A stretch of 12,314 nt of DNA, from assembly GCA_003645215.1 (NCBI GenBank), contig QNEM01000032.1:1-12314 (forward strand), given 5' to 3'. The stretch's first letter is position 1. Every line of letters begins with the position of its first letter. The stretch is from Gammaproteobacteria bacterium (GTDB lineage Bacteria > Pseudomonadota > Gammaproteobacteria > Eutrophobiales > Eutrophobiaceae). A program made the position numbers and the translations under genes. Below, piece by piece: positions 1 to 6,182 of this stretch. The notes below the pieces were generated by a model, which saw only the letters and a list, made by a program, of their open reading frames with translations, was not told the DNA's origin and searched no databases.

Positions 1-1070
1 CAATAGGCATAAAAGCCTGCATACAGGATGGCTAGCTGAGATCTCATCAGATTGAAGAGAGCGAGGTGAAGACAATGATCCAGTTTGTAGGGATTGATAT
101 ATCAAAAGACACGTTTGATTTTTACTTTGAGCAAGCAGGACGTGCGATGCAATGGCAATTGCAACAAACCGAAGCTGATTATGAGACATTTATCAAACTC
201 ATTGGTCCCAACCGGTGCTGTGTGATGGAGGCGACCGGGAACTATCACTTGAAGTTAGTGAATTATCTACATCGGCATGATATTGAAGTGGTGGTAGAGA
301 ACCCGTTAAAAATCAAACGCTATGGACAGATGAAGTTACAACGCGCAAAGACAGACAAGGTCGATGCAAGATTAATTTTTGATTATGGTAGTCAGATATT
401 GATACATTCCAGGCAACCCTGGCGGCCCACCTCAGAGGAAATACACCAGTTAAAACAATACGATACCCTGACTCGGCAGCTAAGCAAACAAATGACCGCG
501 CTGAGTAATACTTATCATGCCATGCAGCATTTAGAGGGATTGGATGATGAGATTGCCCGGATATTGGAAGACACGATACACGGCATCAAAAAGACCATAG
601 ACGAGCTTGATGGAAAGATGTTGGAGCTGGTTAAGGCTTCTTATCACGAGTCCTTTGATTTGATCACCAGTGTCCCTGGCGTAGGCCCCAAGACAGCAGT
701 GATGTTACTGTGTTTGACAGACGGCTTCCGTCGGTTTGATGATGTGAGGAAGTTTGTGAGTTACATTGGCATGAGTCCGCGCACCTATGAATCTGGGAGC
801 AGCATCAAAGGCAAAGGGCACATTACCAAGATAGGGAATGGTCGAATGCGTTCACTGCTTTACCTGTGTAGCTGGACGGCCAAGTCTTGTAATCCACAAT
901 GCAAAGCACTTTATGAGAAGCTGGAGAAAAAAGGGAAACCTGAGAAGGTCATGAAGGTCGCGATTGCGCATAAATTGCTGAGACAGGTATTTGGGATCAT
1001 GAAGCGTGGTGAACCATTTTGTGTTGATATTGCCTGATTTTTTGGATAATAACTTGACATGAAGCACAGA
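1..1070 (+). mobile_element. IS110-family insertion sequence, left end outside the window
   Basis: The element contains the transposase and short non-coding flanks. Members of this family lack classical terminal inverted repeats and usually make no target duplication, so neither end can be fixed from one copy. The left end lies before base 1. The right end is placed only roughly, between the stop codon at 1037 and the chromosomal palindromic repeat that starts near 1071. The left flank has small hairpins (AGGC/GCCT at about 5-18; CTGA/TCAG around GATCTC at 37-51) that could be part of a bridge RNA. A TTGACA at 1054-1059 near the right end could act as a -35 box across a circle junction. Both of these are inferences. 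Confidence 0.6.
75..1037 (+). CDS. IS110-family transposase (DEDD recombinase)
   Basis: This encodes a 320-residue transposase of the IS110 family, whose members cut and rejoin DNA with a RuvC-like DEDD domain plus a C-terminal serine-bearing domain. Counting from ATG 75, the visible acidic tetrad is D8 (GIDISKD), E52 (VMEATGNYH), D94 and D97 (KTDKVDA). The C-terminal Transposase_20 part shows SVPGVGPKTA, then SYIGMSPRTYESGSS and KGHITKIGNGRMRSLLY; the family's conserved serine should be in SGSS at about 240-243. ATG 75 is preferred because GAGGTGA at 63-69 is a good ribosome binding site for it; a GTG at 66 would add three residues. The length is normal for the family and the frame is intact, so the copy could be active. 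I cannot decide between the IS110 and IS1111 subgroups. Confidence 0.93.
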   Translation: MIQFVGIDISKDTFDFYFEQAGRAMQWQLQQTEADYETFIKLIGPNRCCVMEATGNYHLKLVNYLHRHDIEVVVENPLKIKRYGQMKLQRAKTDKVDARLIFDYGSQILIHSRQPWRPTSEEIHQLKQYDTLTRQLSKQMTALSNTYHAMQHLEGLDDEIARILEDTIHGIKKTIDELDGKMLELVKASYHESFDLITSVPGVGPKTAVMLLCLTDGFRRFDDVRKFVSYIGMSPRTYESGSSIKGKGHITKIGNGRMRSLLYLCSWTAKSCNPQCKALYEKLEKKGKPEKVMKVAIAHKLLRQVFGIMKRGEPFCVDIA

Positions 1071-1203
1071 TCATTTCGAGCCCTGTCCCGAACCGAAGGG
1101 AGGGAACTGGAGAGAAATCCAGCTACTCGATCCTTGTTTAAAAGCAAGATCCCTCACTCCATTCGGGATGACAGGCGCTTGTTCATTCTGGATGACCGGT
1201 CAT
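1071..1203. repeat. Intergenic palindromic repeat, TCATTTCGA type (copy 1)
   Basis: The element begins TCATTTCGA (1071-1079) and holds GAGAAATCCA (1112-1121). It then folds back: CTGTCCCGAA near 1083-1092 matches TTCGGGATGACAG near 1162-1174 with two extra bases, and GATCCTTG pairs with CAAGATC around a TTTAAAAG loop. A perfect 12-bp palindrome, ATGACCGGTCAT, follows at 1192-1203. The TCATTTCGA and GAGAAATCCA blocks recur at 7298-7352. It lies between the IS and the polysaccharide export gene. Confidence 0.6.
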
Positions 1204-1209
1204 TGTTGA

Positions 1210-1239
1210 TTTTTCTTGCTCCTTCAATAGACGTATAAT
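1210..1239 (+). promoter_or_regulatory. Candidate promoter for the wza-wzc operon
   Basis: A perfect TATAAT at 1234-1239 lies 44 bp before the export gene. The -35 region is poor (TTTTTC at 1210-1215, spacing 18), so an activator may be needed. A small hairpin, TCTAT-TGAG-ATAGA (1266-1279), falls in the leader just before the start codon. The assignment rests on the -10 box and position only. Confidence 0.4.
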
Positions 1240-1282
1240 CCGGAACTGGTGCATTAATTCGACTGTCTATTGAGATAGATCC

Positions 1283-1870
1283 TTGAAAGAGACAGTAATA
1301 ATTGGATTTGAAAGTTTGAATACAAGCAAGATTATAAACACTGTGTTATTTATCGGTTTTTGTTTTTTAACAAATTCATCACTGGTATTCGCTGAAGATA
1401 AAGTGACAAATCAAAAATACCTGCTTGGGACGGGAGATACGATCCGGATCCAGGTCTACGATGAACAAGATCTTTATCTGGAATCAAGAGTGAGTGATAC
1501 AGGAACAATCTCATATCCGTTTTTGGGAGTATTGAAGGTCCAGGGCTTGTCTCTGGCAAGCCTTGAAGCATTAATTACTTCACAACTAGAAGGCGATTAC
1601 CTGATCAACCCCAAGGTTTCGATAGATATAGTGCAATATCGTCAATTCTATATTAATGGGGAGGTTGAACAAGCCGGTGGCTTTGCATATCAACCTGGAC
1701 TAACAATAAGAAAGGCAATCTCACTTGCCGGTGGTTTTAAAGAGCGTGCTTCAAAGGACAAGATATTTATTATTCATGATGGTTCCAGTACAGGCGAGCC
1801 AGTTAAGGCAACGCTTGATACAGCAGTACGCCCTGGCGACACTATTACAATAGAACAGAGCTTTTTTTAA
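1283..1870 (+). CDS. Wza-like polysaccharide export protein (short form, one SLBB domain)
   Basis: This is a periplasmic/outer-membrane polysaccharide export protein of the Wza family, which forms the exit channel for exopolysaccharide. An N-terminal hydrophobic segment (about 18-36) ends in SLVFA-ED, a plausible signal peptidase I site near 37. No lipobox cysteine is seen, unlike lipoprotein Wza. Residues 46-118 form the Poly_export domain (YLLGTGDTIRIQVYDE...GTISYPFLG) and 121-190 one SLBB domain (FYINGEVEQAGGF...LAGGF). At 195 residues it is about half of E. coli Wza (379) and lacks the repeated SLBB and the C-terminal helix that crosses the outer membrane. The start is TTG 1283 without a strong ribosome binding site; a GTG at 1343 would cut into the signal peptide. 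wzc starts 7 bp after its stop, so the two form an operon. Confidence 0.88.
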   Translation: MKETVIIGFESLNTSKIINTVLFIGFCFLTNSSLVFAEDKVTNQKYLLGTGDTIRIQVYDEQDLYLESRVSDTGTISYPFLGVLKVQGLSLASLEALITSQLEGDYLINPKVSIDIVQYRQFYINGEVEQAGGFAYQPGLTIRKAISLAGGFKERASKDKIFIIHDGSSTGEPVKATLDTAVRPGDTITIEQSFF

Positions 1871-1877
1871 TACGAAT

Positions 1878-4112
1878 ATGAACCAGCTTGATCATGAAAC
1901 AATACCTGTAGAAGAAGATTTCCAGGATAGTGAAATTGACCTGAGACAGGTCTTTTTTACCATTTTAAAGTACAAATGGAGCATTCTCGCACTTGCCATC
2001 ACTGTGTCTGTTTTAACTTCTATGTGGGCATACTCGCTTGTGGACATCTACCGGGGAACTTCATCTCTGTTGATTGAAGCAGAAGAATCAAAGATCGTCT
2101 CAATTGAGGAGGTCTATGGTTTATCTACGGATAGTTGGGAATACTACGAGACGCAGTTACAAATCCTTAAGTCCAGGGCGCTTGCAAGCAAAGTCTTTGA
2201 CGCTCTGAACCTGGAGAAACATGCTGAATTTTTACCGAGCACCAAACCAGAATCCAGGCTGCCCAGCTTCAACATAATGGGAACGATAAAGAAATGGATA
2301 AAGAATCTACTTCCAGATAAATTACCCGGGGAAGACAAACCACCTGTCCCCATGGATGCAAACACCCGTAAAAATATCCTTGTTGGAGGTCTCATGGGAG
2401 GCCTGGATATTGAGCTTCTTAGAGACACTCAAATTATCACGATTAGTTACGATTCTGAATACCCGGATTTAGCAGCAAGTGTTCCCAACGCACTGGCTGA
2501 AGCCTATATCAATAGTTTTCTTGATGCCGATCTTGAAAAGACACAGCAAGCAACAAGATGGATAACCGGTAGAACCGGTGAGTTGCGCAAGAAATTTGAG
2601 GAATCAGAAAGGCAATTACAGGCATTTATAGAAGCAGAGAATATGGTTGATGTTGAAAGCGTCAATAGCCTCGCCACCAAAGAATTGGGAACACTTTCGA
2701 GTGGTCTGGTTGAGGTAAGGCGACAACGTTCAGAAGCTGAAGCACTGTATCAACAGGTTAAATCAATCAAAGATGGTAATTCTCTTGAACAACTTGAATC
2801 GCTACCTGCTGTATTGAATCATCCTTTAATCAGTAGTAGTTATTCATCTCGTGCACAGGCGCAAAGAAAAGTTTCTGAACTCTCCAAACGCTATGGGCCG
2901 AAACATCCAAAAATGATTGCGGTGACAGCGGAACTAAAAACCACAGAGACTGATCTTCGCAAACAAATTGAAAATATCGCTCAAAGTGTTGCCAAAGATT
3001 ATGAAATTGCCAGGGCCAAGGAGTCACATCTAAGTCAGGCGATGAATAAAACAAAGAACCAGGTACGAGACAGCAGCAAGATGAGCTACAAATTGGCCGC
3101 GCTGCAACGAGAAGTAGAAACCAACCGCCAACTATATGAAGTTTTTCTGACCCGTTTTAAGGAAACTGCTGCAACAAGTGATTTACAGCCAGTGAATGCC
3201 AGGATCATTGACCTTGCGATCGAGCCACTGTCACCCTATAAACCCAACAGGAAAAGATATGTTCAAATTGCCCTGATGCTTTCTCTAATGGCGGGTATTG
3301 GCCTGGCCTTGCTGATTGAATACCTGGATAACACGTTCAAAAATAGCGGCACTCTTGAGGAAAAATTAAAATTACCTGTACTCGGTGTGTTACCAAAATT
3401 AAAGAATTGGGGTAAAGACCGAAATGCGATGCACCTGTTTATTAAAGACTCAACATCTGGGTTTGCCGAGTCCGTCCGTACCATCAGAACCGGAATTATG
3501 TTATCGAATATTGATATTGAGCAAAAAGTGATTGTTGTTACTTCCTCAGTGCCAGGGGAAGGGAAAAGTCTTGTCTCTTCAAATCTTGCTGCTGCTGTGG
3601 CACAAATGAAGAAGACATTGTTAATAGATGCGGACATGAGAAAACCCGTTGTTGCGCCTTCCTATCATTTAGGTAAGGAAGCAAAAGGATTATCAGAACT
3701 TGTTTCCATGTCTGCTGAATTATCGGAATGTATCCATAAGACCGATATTGAACTACTGGATGTATTGCCGTCGGGCAAGTTGCCTCCAAATCCCCTGGAG
3801 TTACTGGCTTCAAATCGTTTTAAGCTTGTTATCGATACACTGAAAAAACATTACGAATATATCATTATCGATAGTGCACCTGTTGTCGCTGTGAGTGACC
3901 CTCGGGTTCTGGCCAGAATAGCTGATGGCGTGGTGTTTGTAGTGAAGGCAGATGCAACCAGTCATCAACTGGCAAAGAAAGGTGTTAAAAAATTGCTTGA
4001 ACTGCATGCACATATTGTCGGTACCGTTTTAAACCAGGTATCACCGAGCAAAAAATCAAAATATGGTGACTATGATAGTAATTATTATAGTTACTACGGC
4101 TACTCAGAATAA
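1878..4112 (+). CDS. Wzc-like polysaccharide co-polymerase / BY-kinase
   Basis: This is an inner-membrane chain-length regulator fused to a bacterial tyrosine autokinase, the usual partner of Wza in Wzy-dependent polysaccharide export. The order is: Wzz domain with a first membrane helix at about 34-55; a long periplasmic coiled region; a GNVR-type segment (LAALQREVETNRQLYEVFL); a second helix at about 462-482; then the cytoplasmic kinase. The kinase has Walker A SSVPGEGKS (about 556-564), Walker A' LLIDADMRKP (D584, D586) and Walker B YIIIDSAP (D665). The last 16 residues hold seven tyrosines (729, 732, 736, 737, 739, 740, 742), the expected autophosphorylation cluster. The length, 744 residues, is normal. 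The ribosome binding site is weak (AGAG near 1857), so coupling to the upstream gene is likely. No Wzb-type phosphatase is in the window. Confidence 0.93.
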   Translation: MNQLDHETIPVEEDFQDSEIDLRQVFFTILKYKWSILALAITVSVLTSMWAYSLVDIYRGTSSLLIEAEESKIVSIEEVYGLSTDSWEYYETQLQILKSRALASKVFDALNLEKHAEFLPSTKPESRLPSFNIMGTIKKWIKNLLPDKLPGEDKPPVPMDANTRKNILVGGLMGGLDIELLRDTQIITISYDSEYPDLAASVPNALAEAYINSFLDADLEKTQQATRWITGRTGELRKKFEESERQLQAFIEAENMVDVESVNSLATKELGTLSSGLVEVRRQRSEAEALYQQVKSIKDGNSLEQLESLPAVLNHPLISSSYSSRAQAQRKVSELSKRYGPKHPKMIAVTAELKTTETDLRKQIENIAQSVAKDYEIARAKESHLSQAMNKTKNQVRDSSKMSYKLAALQREVETNRQLYEVFLTRFKETAATSDLQPVNARIIDLAIEPLSPYKPNRKRYVQIALMLSLMAGIGLALLIEYLDNTFKNSGTLEEKLKLPVLGVLPKLKNWGKDRNAMHLFIKDSTSGFAESVRTIRTGIMLSNIDIEQKVIVVTSSVPGEGKSLVSSNLAAAVAQMKKTLLIDADMRKPVVAPSYHLGKEAKGLSELVSMSAELSECIHKTDIELLDVLPSGKLPPNPLELLASNRFKLVIDTLKKHYEYIIIDSAPVVAVSDPRVLARIADGVVFVVKADATSHQLAKKGVKKLLELHAHIVGTVLNQVSPSKKSKYGDYDSNYYSYYGYSE

Positions 4113-4139
4113 TTGAGAGCTTTGCACGAAACAAATCTC

Positions 4140-4277
4140 GTCATCCCGGTATGCTTTTGAGCCGGGATCCAGTGATTTCAAGTGCTTAAAAGCCGCTGGA
4201 CATGTATTGCTCCTGCAATTCTTATGCATTCCCTCCATCCTTGGAGGTCATTCCCGCTAGAAACATGCGGGAATGAC
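4140..4277. repeat. Intergenic palindromic element, GTCAT...ATGAC type (copy 1)
   Basis: GTCAT (4140-4144) and ATGAC (4273-4277) bound a string of hairpins. ATCCCGG/CCGGGAT is at 4143-4149/4162-4168, TCCAG/CTGGA at 4168-4172/4196-4200, CCTCCA/TGGAGG at 4232-4237/4242-4247, and an 11-bp perfect GTCATTCCCGC/GCGGGAATGAC at 4247-4257/4267-4277. It fills most of the gap between wzc and the TPR gene. Transcripts crossing it would fold strongly, so it may reduce expression of the downstream gene. The same layout is seen at 8253-8366. Confidence 0.7.
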
Positions 4278-4318
4278 GAGGTCTTTGTTATTTTTGATAA
4301 AAAGATTCATAACACCTA

Positions 4319-4993
4319 ATGCAATTTAAATATCTATTAATTATCCCCTGTCTATTATTGATCGTGGTCATCAATGTATCTGGATCATGGGGACTTGCTG
4401 ATGTCAAAAAACAGAAGGTCAATGCTTCCATCAGGCTATGGGAGCATGATGTTGATTCATACAGCACGGAAAACTGGAAACTGGTTCACTGGTATGCGAA
4501 ACAGGCACTGAATAAAGATCCTGATAATCCAGATTTATTATCACTGATGGGCAATGTCTATGAATGGAATTCATTTAAGGCCGATAATCAATCGCAGAAT
4601 GAGCAAAACAGCAAACTGGCACTTGAGCACTACCGAAAGGCTGTGGCGCTTCGACCTCAATGGCCTTACATATGGAGCAGTATTGCATTACTGAAATTCA
4701 AAATGTCTGAATTCGATCAGGAATTTCAATCAGCATTGAACAACGCCATGGAGCTAGGTCCCTGGGAACCCAATGTACAAACAACAGTTGCCGAAGTTGG
4801 TCTGAGTGCGTGGGGCAGACTTGAGTATGCTCAAAGACTCGCCATTATCGAAAACATCAGACGCGGAGTTACCATGCAAGCACAGGTAATGCTGGATATT
4901 CTTAAAAAATATGGTCAGCTGCGCATGATTTGTCACGAGAAATCGCTGGCAGCCGATGTTGAATTGTATTGCAAGAATAATTTTAGCGCGTGA
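4319..4993 (+). CDS. TPR-repeat protein of the polysaccharide locus, VpsP-like
   Basis: This 224-residue protein has an N-terminal hydrophobic stretch (about 5-26) that acts as a signal anchor or uncleaved signal peptide, so the rest is probably periplasmic. Tetratricopeptide-like helices follow: about 57-90 (WYAKQALNKDPDNPDLLSLMG), 100-133 (ALEHYRKAVALRPQWPYIWSS) and 134-165 (NNAMELGPWEPNV). TPRs bind other proteins, so a scaffold in export-complex assembly is a fair inference. The sequence around HWYAKQAL...LMGNVYEW reminds me of VpsP from Vibrio-type polysaccharide clusters, but this is memory, not a search. It follows wzc on the same strand after a 206-bp gap filled by a palindromic repeat, and has no clear ribosome binding site. 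It contains no enzyme motif. Confidence 0.7.
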   Translation: MQFKYLLIIPCLLLIVVINVSGSWGLADVKKQKVNASIRLWEHDVDSYSTENWKLVHWYAKQALNKDPDNPDLLSLMGNVYEWNSFKADNQSQNEQNSKLALEHYRKAVALRPQWPYIWSSIALLKFKMSEFDQEFQSALNNAMELGPWEPNVQTTVAEVGLSAWGRLEYAQRLAIIENIRRGVTMQAQVMLDILKKYGQLRMICHEKSLAADVELYCKNNFSA

Positions 4994-5082
4994 TTCAAAA
5001 GTGATATTAGGGAAGGTCTGAACAAGTTTACAAAACCCATTTTGTCGTAGGCCAGAATCAAGTCAAAACAATCGTTTACTGG

Positions 5083-5102
5083 ATGCTGGTATTCACCAGC
5101 AT
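5083..5102. repeat. REP-like hairpin
   Basis: ATGCTGGT-ATTC-ACCAGCAT is a perfect 8-bp stem with a 4-base loop, preceded by ACTGG and followed by GAC. The flanks match the ACTGGATGCCGG...CCGGCATGAC arm of the element at 8315-8366, so this looks like a single-arm relative of that family. Confidence 0.6.
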
Positions 5103-5125
5103 GACGATATAGCTACTTAACCAGA

Positions 5126-5250
5126 GTTTCCTTAGTTTTTTACAGCCTTCGTCATATCGGAAAAGCTTCCGATTCGGGTTAAAGCTGCAAAACTAGGGCT
5201 GGTCGGTTATTCGGACGCTATGCCCTCTTAGAAGAGTAGTTTAAGGAAAC
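5126..5250. repeat. Nested inverted-repeat element, possible MITE or structured RNA
   Basis: The outer 9-bp arms GTTTCCTTA (5126-5134) and TAAGGAAAC (5242-5250) are perfect complements. Inside lies a 63-bp fold: TAGTTTT (5133-5139) pairs with AAAACTA (5189-5195), CAGC (5143-5146) with GCTG (5184-5187), and ATCGGAA (5156-5162) with TTCCGAT (5167-5173) around AAGC. A further short hairpin, CTCTT-AG-AAGAG, is at 5225-5236. There is no open frame and no obvious target duplication. It lies directly upstream of the -35 box of the toxin-antitoxin operon. Confidence 0.5.
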
Positions 5251-5279
5251 TTGTAAAGCACCAATAATCGAGCTATATT
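5251..5279 (+). promoter_or_regulatory. Promoter of the RelE-type toxin-antitoxin operon
   Basis: TTGTAA (5251-5256) and TATATT (5274-5279) are separated by exactly 17 bp, matching the sigma-70 consensus at 4 and 5 of 6 positions. The -10 box overlaps the palindrome at 5275-5292, as expected for an autoregulated antitoxin operon. Transcription would start near 5286, giving a leader of about 37 bases. Confidence 0.55.
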
Positions 5280-5292
5280 TAGCACTAAATAT
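5275..5292. promoter_or_regulatory. Operator palindrome of the toxin-antitoxin operon
   Basis: ATATTTAG-CA-CTAAATAT is a perfect 8-bp inverted repeat with a 2-bp centre. It covers the -10 box and probable start site, and lies 30 bp before the antitoxin gene. Antitoxins of this kind bind such sites with the toxin as co-repressor; that this one does is inferred. Confidence 0.6.
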
Positions 5293-5322
5293 CGGTCTTA
5301 ATATTGGGTAAGAGGTCTCATA

Positions 5323-5574
5323 ATGAAACAAGTTCTCTCAAGCTGCTCTGCTAGTATTTCAGAATTAAAGAAAAATCCTACAGCCCTGCTAAATGAGGCT
5401 GAAGGTTCGCCTATAGCCATTCTTAACCACAACGTCCCAGCCGCATATTTGATACCCGCTGATACATACGAATGGCTAATGGACAAACTTGAAGATTCAG
5501 AATTGGCACAAATTGTAACTGAACGTGCACATGAAAAAGAGAAGGCCATAGAAGTATCAATTGATGACTTATAA
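5323..5574 (+). CDS. Antitoxin: Phd/YefM-type N-terminus with a RelB-like tail
   Basis: This 83-residue antitoxin should bind and neutralise the RelE toxin encoded next and repress its own operon. Residues about 9-52 (SASISELKKNPTALLNEAEG, then SPIAILNHNVPAAYLIP) fit the Phd/YefM/StbD DNA-binding and dimerisation fold. The tail, EDSELAQIVTER followed by IEVSIDDL, resembles the E. coli RelB toxin-binding end (DAELVEIVKER...RVTLDEL) as I recall it. The start ATG 5323 has a good ribosome binding site, AAGAGG, at 5310-5315. Its stop overlaps the toxin start by 11 bp, so translation is coupled. The palindrome at 5275-5292 is the likely target. Confidence 0.87.
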   Translation: MKQVLSSCSASISELKKNPTALLNEAEGSPIAILNHNVPAAYLIPADTYEWLMDKLEDSELAQIVTERAHEKEKAIEVSIDDL

Positions 5575-5854
5575 AATCAAATTTCTTCCTAGCGCACTAA
5601 AAGAATGGAAGAAACTTGCACCGCCCATTCAAAAACAATTCAAGAATAAGTTAAAAGAAAGGTTATCAAACCCACGCAACCAGGCCAGTCAGCTACGAGG
5701 ATTTAAAGACGTCTATAAAATTAAACTTCGGTCGGTTGGATACAGGTTGGTTTATGAAGTAAATGACAATGAAATAGTTATTTATATTATTGCTGTGGGT
5801 AAAAGGGAACGTGGTTTGATTTACAATAAACTGGAAAAAAGGCATAAAAAATAG
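5564..5854 (+). CDS. relE: RelE-family mRNA interferase toxin
   Basis: This is a 96-residue ribosome-dependent endoribonuclease that cuts mRNA in the ribosomal A site and so halts translation. Counted from ATG 5564, the active residues known from E. coli RelE fall at identical positions: K52 and K54 (YKIKLRS), R61 (GYRLVY), R81 (VGKRER) and Y87. The start region (ALKEWKKL) also matches E. coli RelE in register, and the length is nearly the same (95). All key residues are present, so the toxin is probably functional. A TTG at 5561 would add one residue; ATG 5564 is preferred and overlaps the antitoxin by 11 bp. The gene ends just before the tRNA-derived repeat at 5873. Confidence 0.93.
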   Translation: MTYKIKFLPSALKEWKKLAPPIQKQFKNKLKERLSNPRNQASQLRGFKDVYKIKLRSVGYRLVYEVNDNEIVIYIIAVGKRERGLIYNKLEKRHKK

Positions 5855-5872
5855 CTGAAGCGGGTATTTTAT

Positions 5873-6012
5873 TGGTCGGCGTGAGAGGATTTACTCCGCA
5901 CATCCATATGCTCCGCCCTAGGGGCCATCGCTTCGCGATGTTCAAAATTGTTCCAGACAATTTTGTGAACCTCCTTCTTTGGTTGAAACCTTACATCAAC
6001 AGCAATCCATAA
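5873..6012. repeat. tRNA-Pro 3'-end duplicate fused to a repeat
   Basis: Bases 5873-5891 are identical to 6051-6069, which is the 3' end of tRNA-Pro(CGG) including CCA and part of the T arm; after that the sequences diverge. The rest carries hairpins: CATCGC-TTC-GCGATG (about 5927-5941) and AAAATTGT/ACAATTTT (about 5944-5963). One plus-strand frame stays open to a stop at 6010-6012 and would read GFTPHIHMLRPRGHRFAMF and onwards. I recall very similar short predicted proteins beside tRNA genes in other gammaproteobacteria, which suggests a spread repeat rather than a gene. It could also be a leftover attachment site. Confidence 0.6.
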
Positions 6013-6048
6013 ATAAAACCACTCATATGCAGTGGCTTTAATATGGAT
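6005..6048 (-). terminator. Terminator / 3' hairpin of tRNA-Pro
   Basis: Read on the minus strand just after the tRNA, an inner stem CCACT/AGTGG (6019-6023 with 6031-6035) is followed by TTTTATTT. An outer pair, ATCCATA/TATGGAT (6005-6011 with 6042-6048), encloses the whole structure. This is a reasonable intrinsic terminator for the single tRNA transcript. Confidence 0.5.
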
Positions 6049-6050
6049 AG

Positions 6051-6127
6051 TGGTCGGCGTGAGAGGATTCGAACCTCCGACCTTTCACTCCCGAAGCGAA
6101 TGCGCTACCAGGCTGCGCTACACGCCG
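6051..6127 (-). tRNA. tRNA-Pro (anticodon CGG)
   Basis: The 77-base gene folds as a full cloverleaf on the minus strand. The acceptor stem CGGCGTG (6127-6121) pairs with CACGCCG (6061-6055), followed by discriminator A and an encoded CCA. The D arm is GCGCAGCCTGGTAGCGC and the anticodon stem TTCGC/GTGAA holds the loop TTCGGGA, giving anticodon CGG at 6093-6091. The T arm is GGAGG-TTCGAAT-CCTCT. It reads CCG proline codons and closely matches the tRNA that E. coli proK encodes. It stands alone, converging with the toxin operon and downstream of ispB on the same strand. Confidence 0.96.
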
Positions 6128-6182
6128 ATTGATACTGCTGAAACATTAGGTATAGCCATCCCCGTTGGGGAAGATAATTATC

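Larger units (their letters stand above)
4994..5322. other. Gene-free stretch before the RelE-type operon
   Basis: This 329-bp gap has no convincing coding frame. From left to right it holds plain sequence, a REP-like hairpin (5083-5102), an inverted-repeat element (5126-5250), and the promoter, operator and ribosome binding site of the toxin-antitoxin operon. I see no clear terminator for the upstream TPR gene. Confidence 0.7.

Noticed and set aside
3263..3637. A 124-residue minus-strand open frame inside wzc
   Set aside because: It is antisense to the second membrane helix and the Walker A region of the kinase; a shadow frame.
4140..4277. A CRISPR array
   Set aside because: The palindromes here are unequal in sequence and spacing, with no direct repeats of constant length and no cas genes.
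5114..5250. An integron attC site before the toxin-antitoxin genes
   Set aside because: ACTTAAC at 5114-5120 fits the left core pattern, but no matching GTTRRRY core is found at the other arm, and the inverted repeats do not include it. There is no integrase or second cassette.
5873..6127. A genomic island bounded by attL and attR at tRNA-Pro
   Set aside because: The direct repeat is real, but only 178 bp separate the copies and there is no integrase or cargo; at most it is a remnant.
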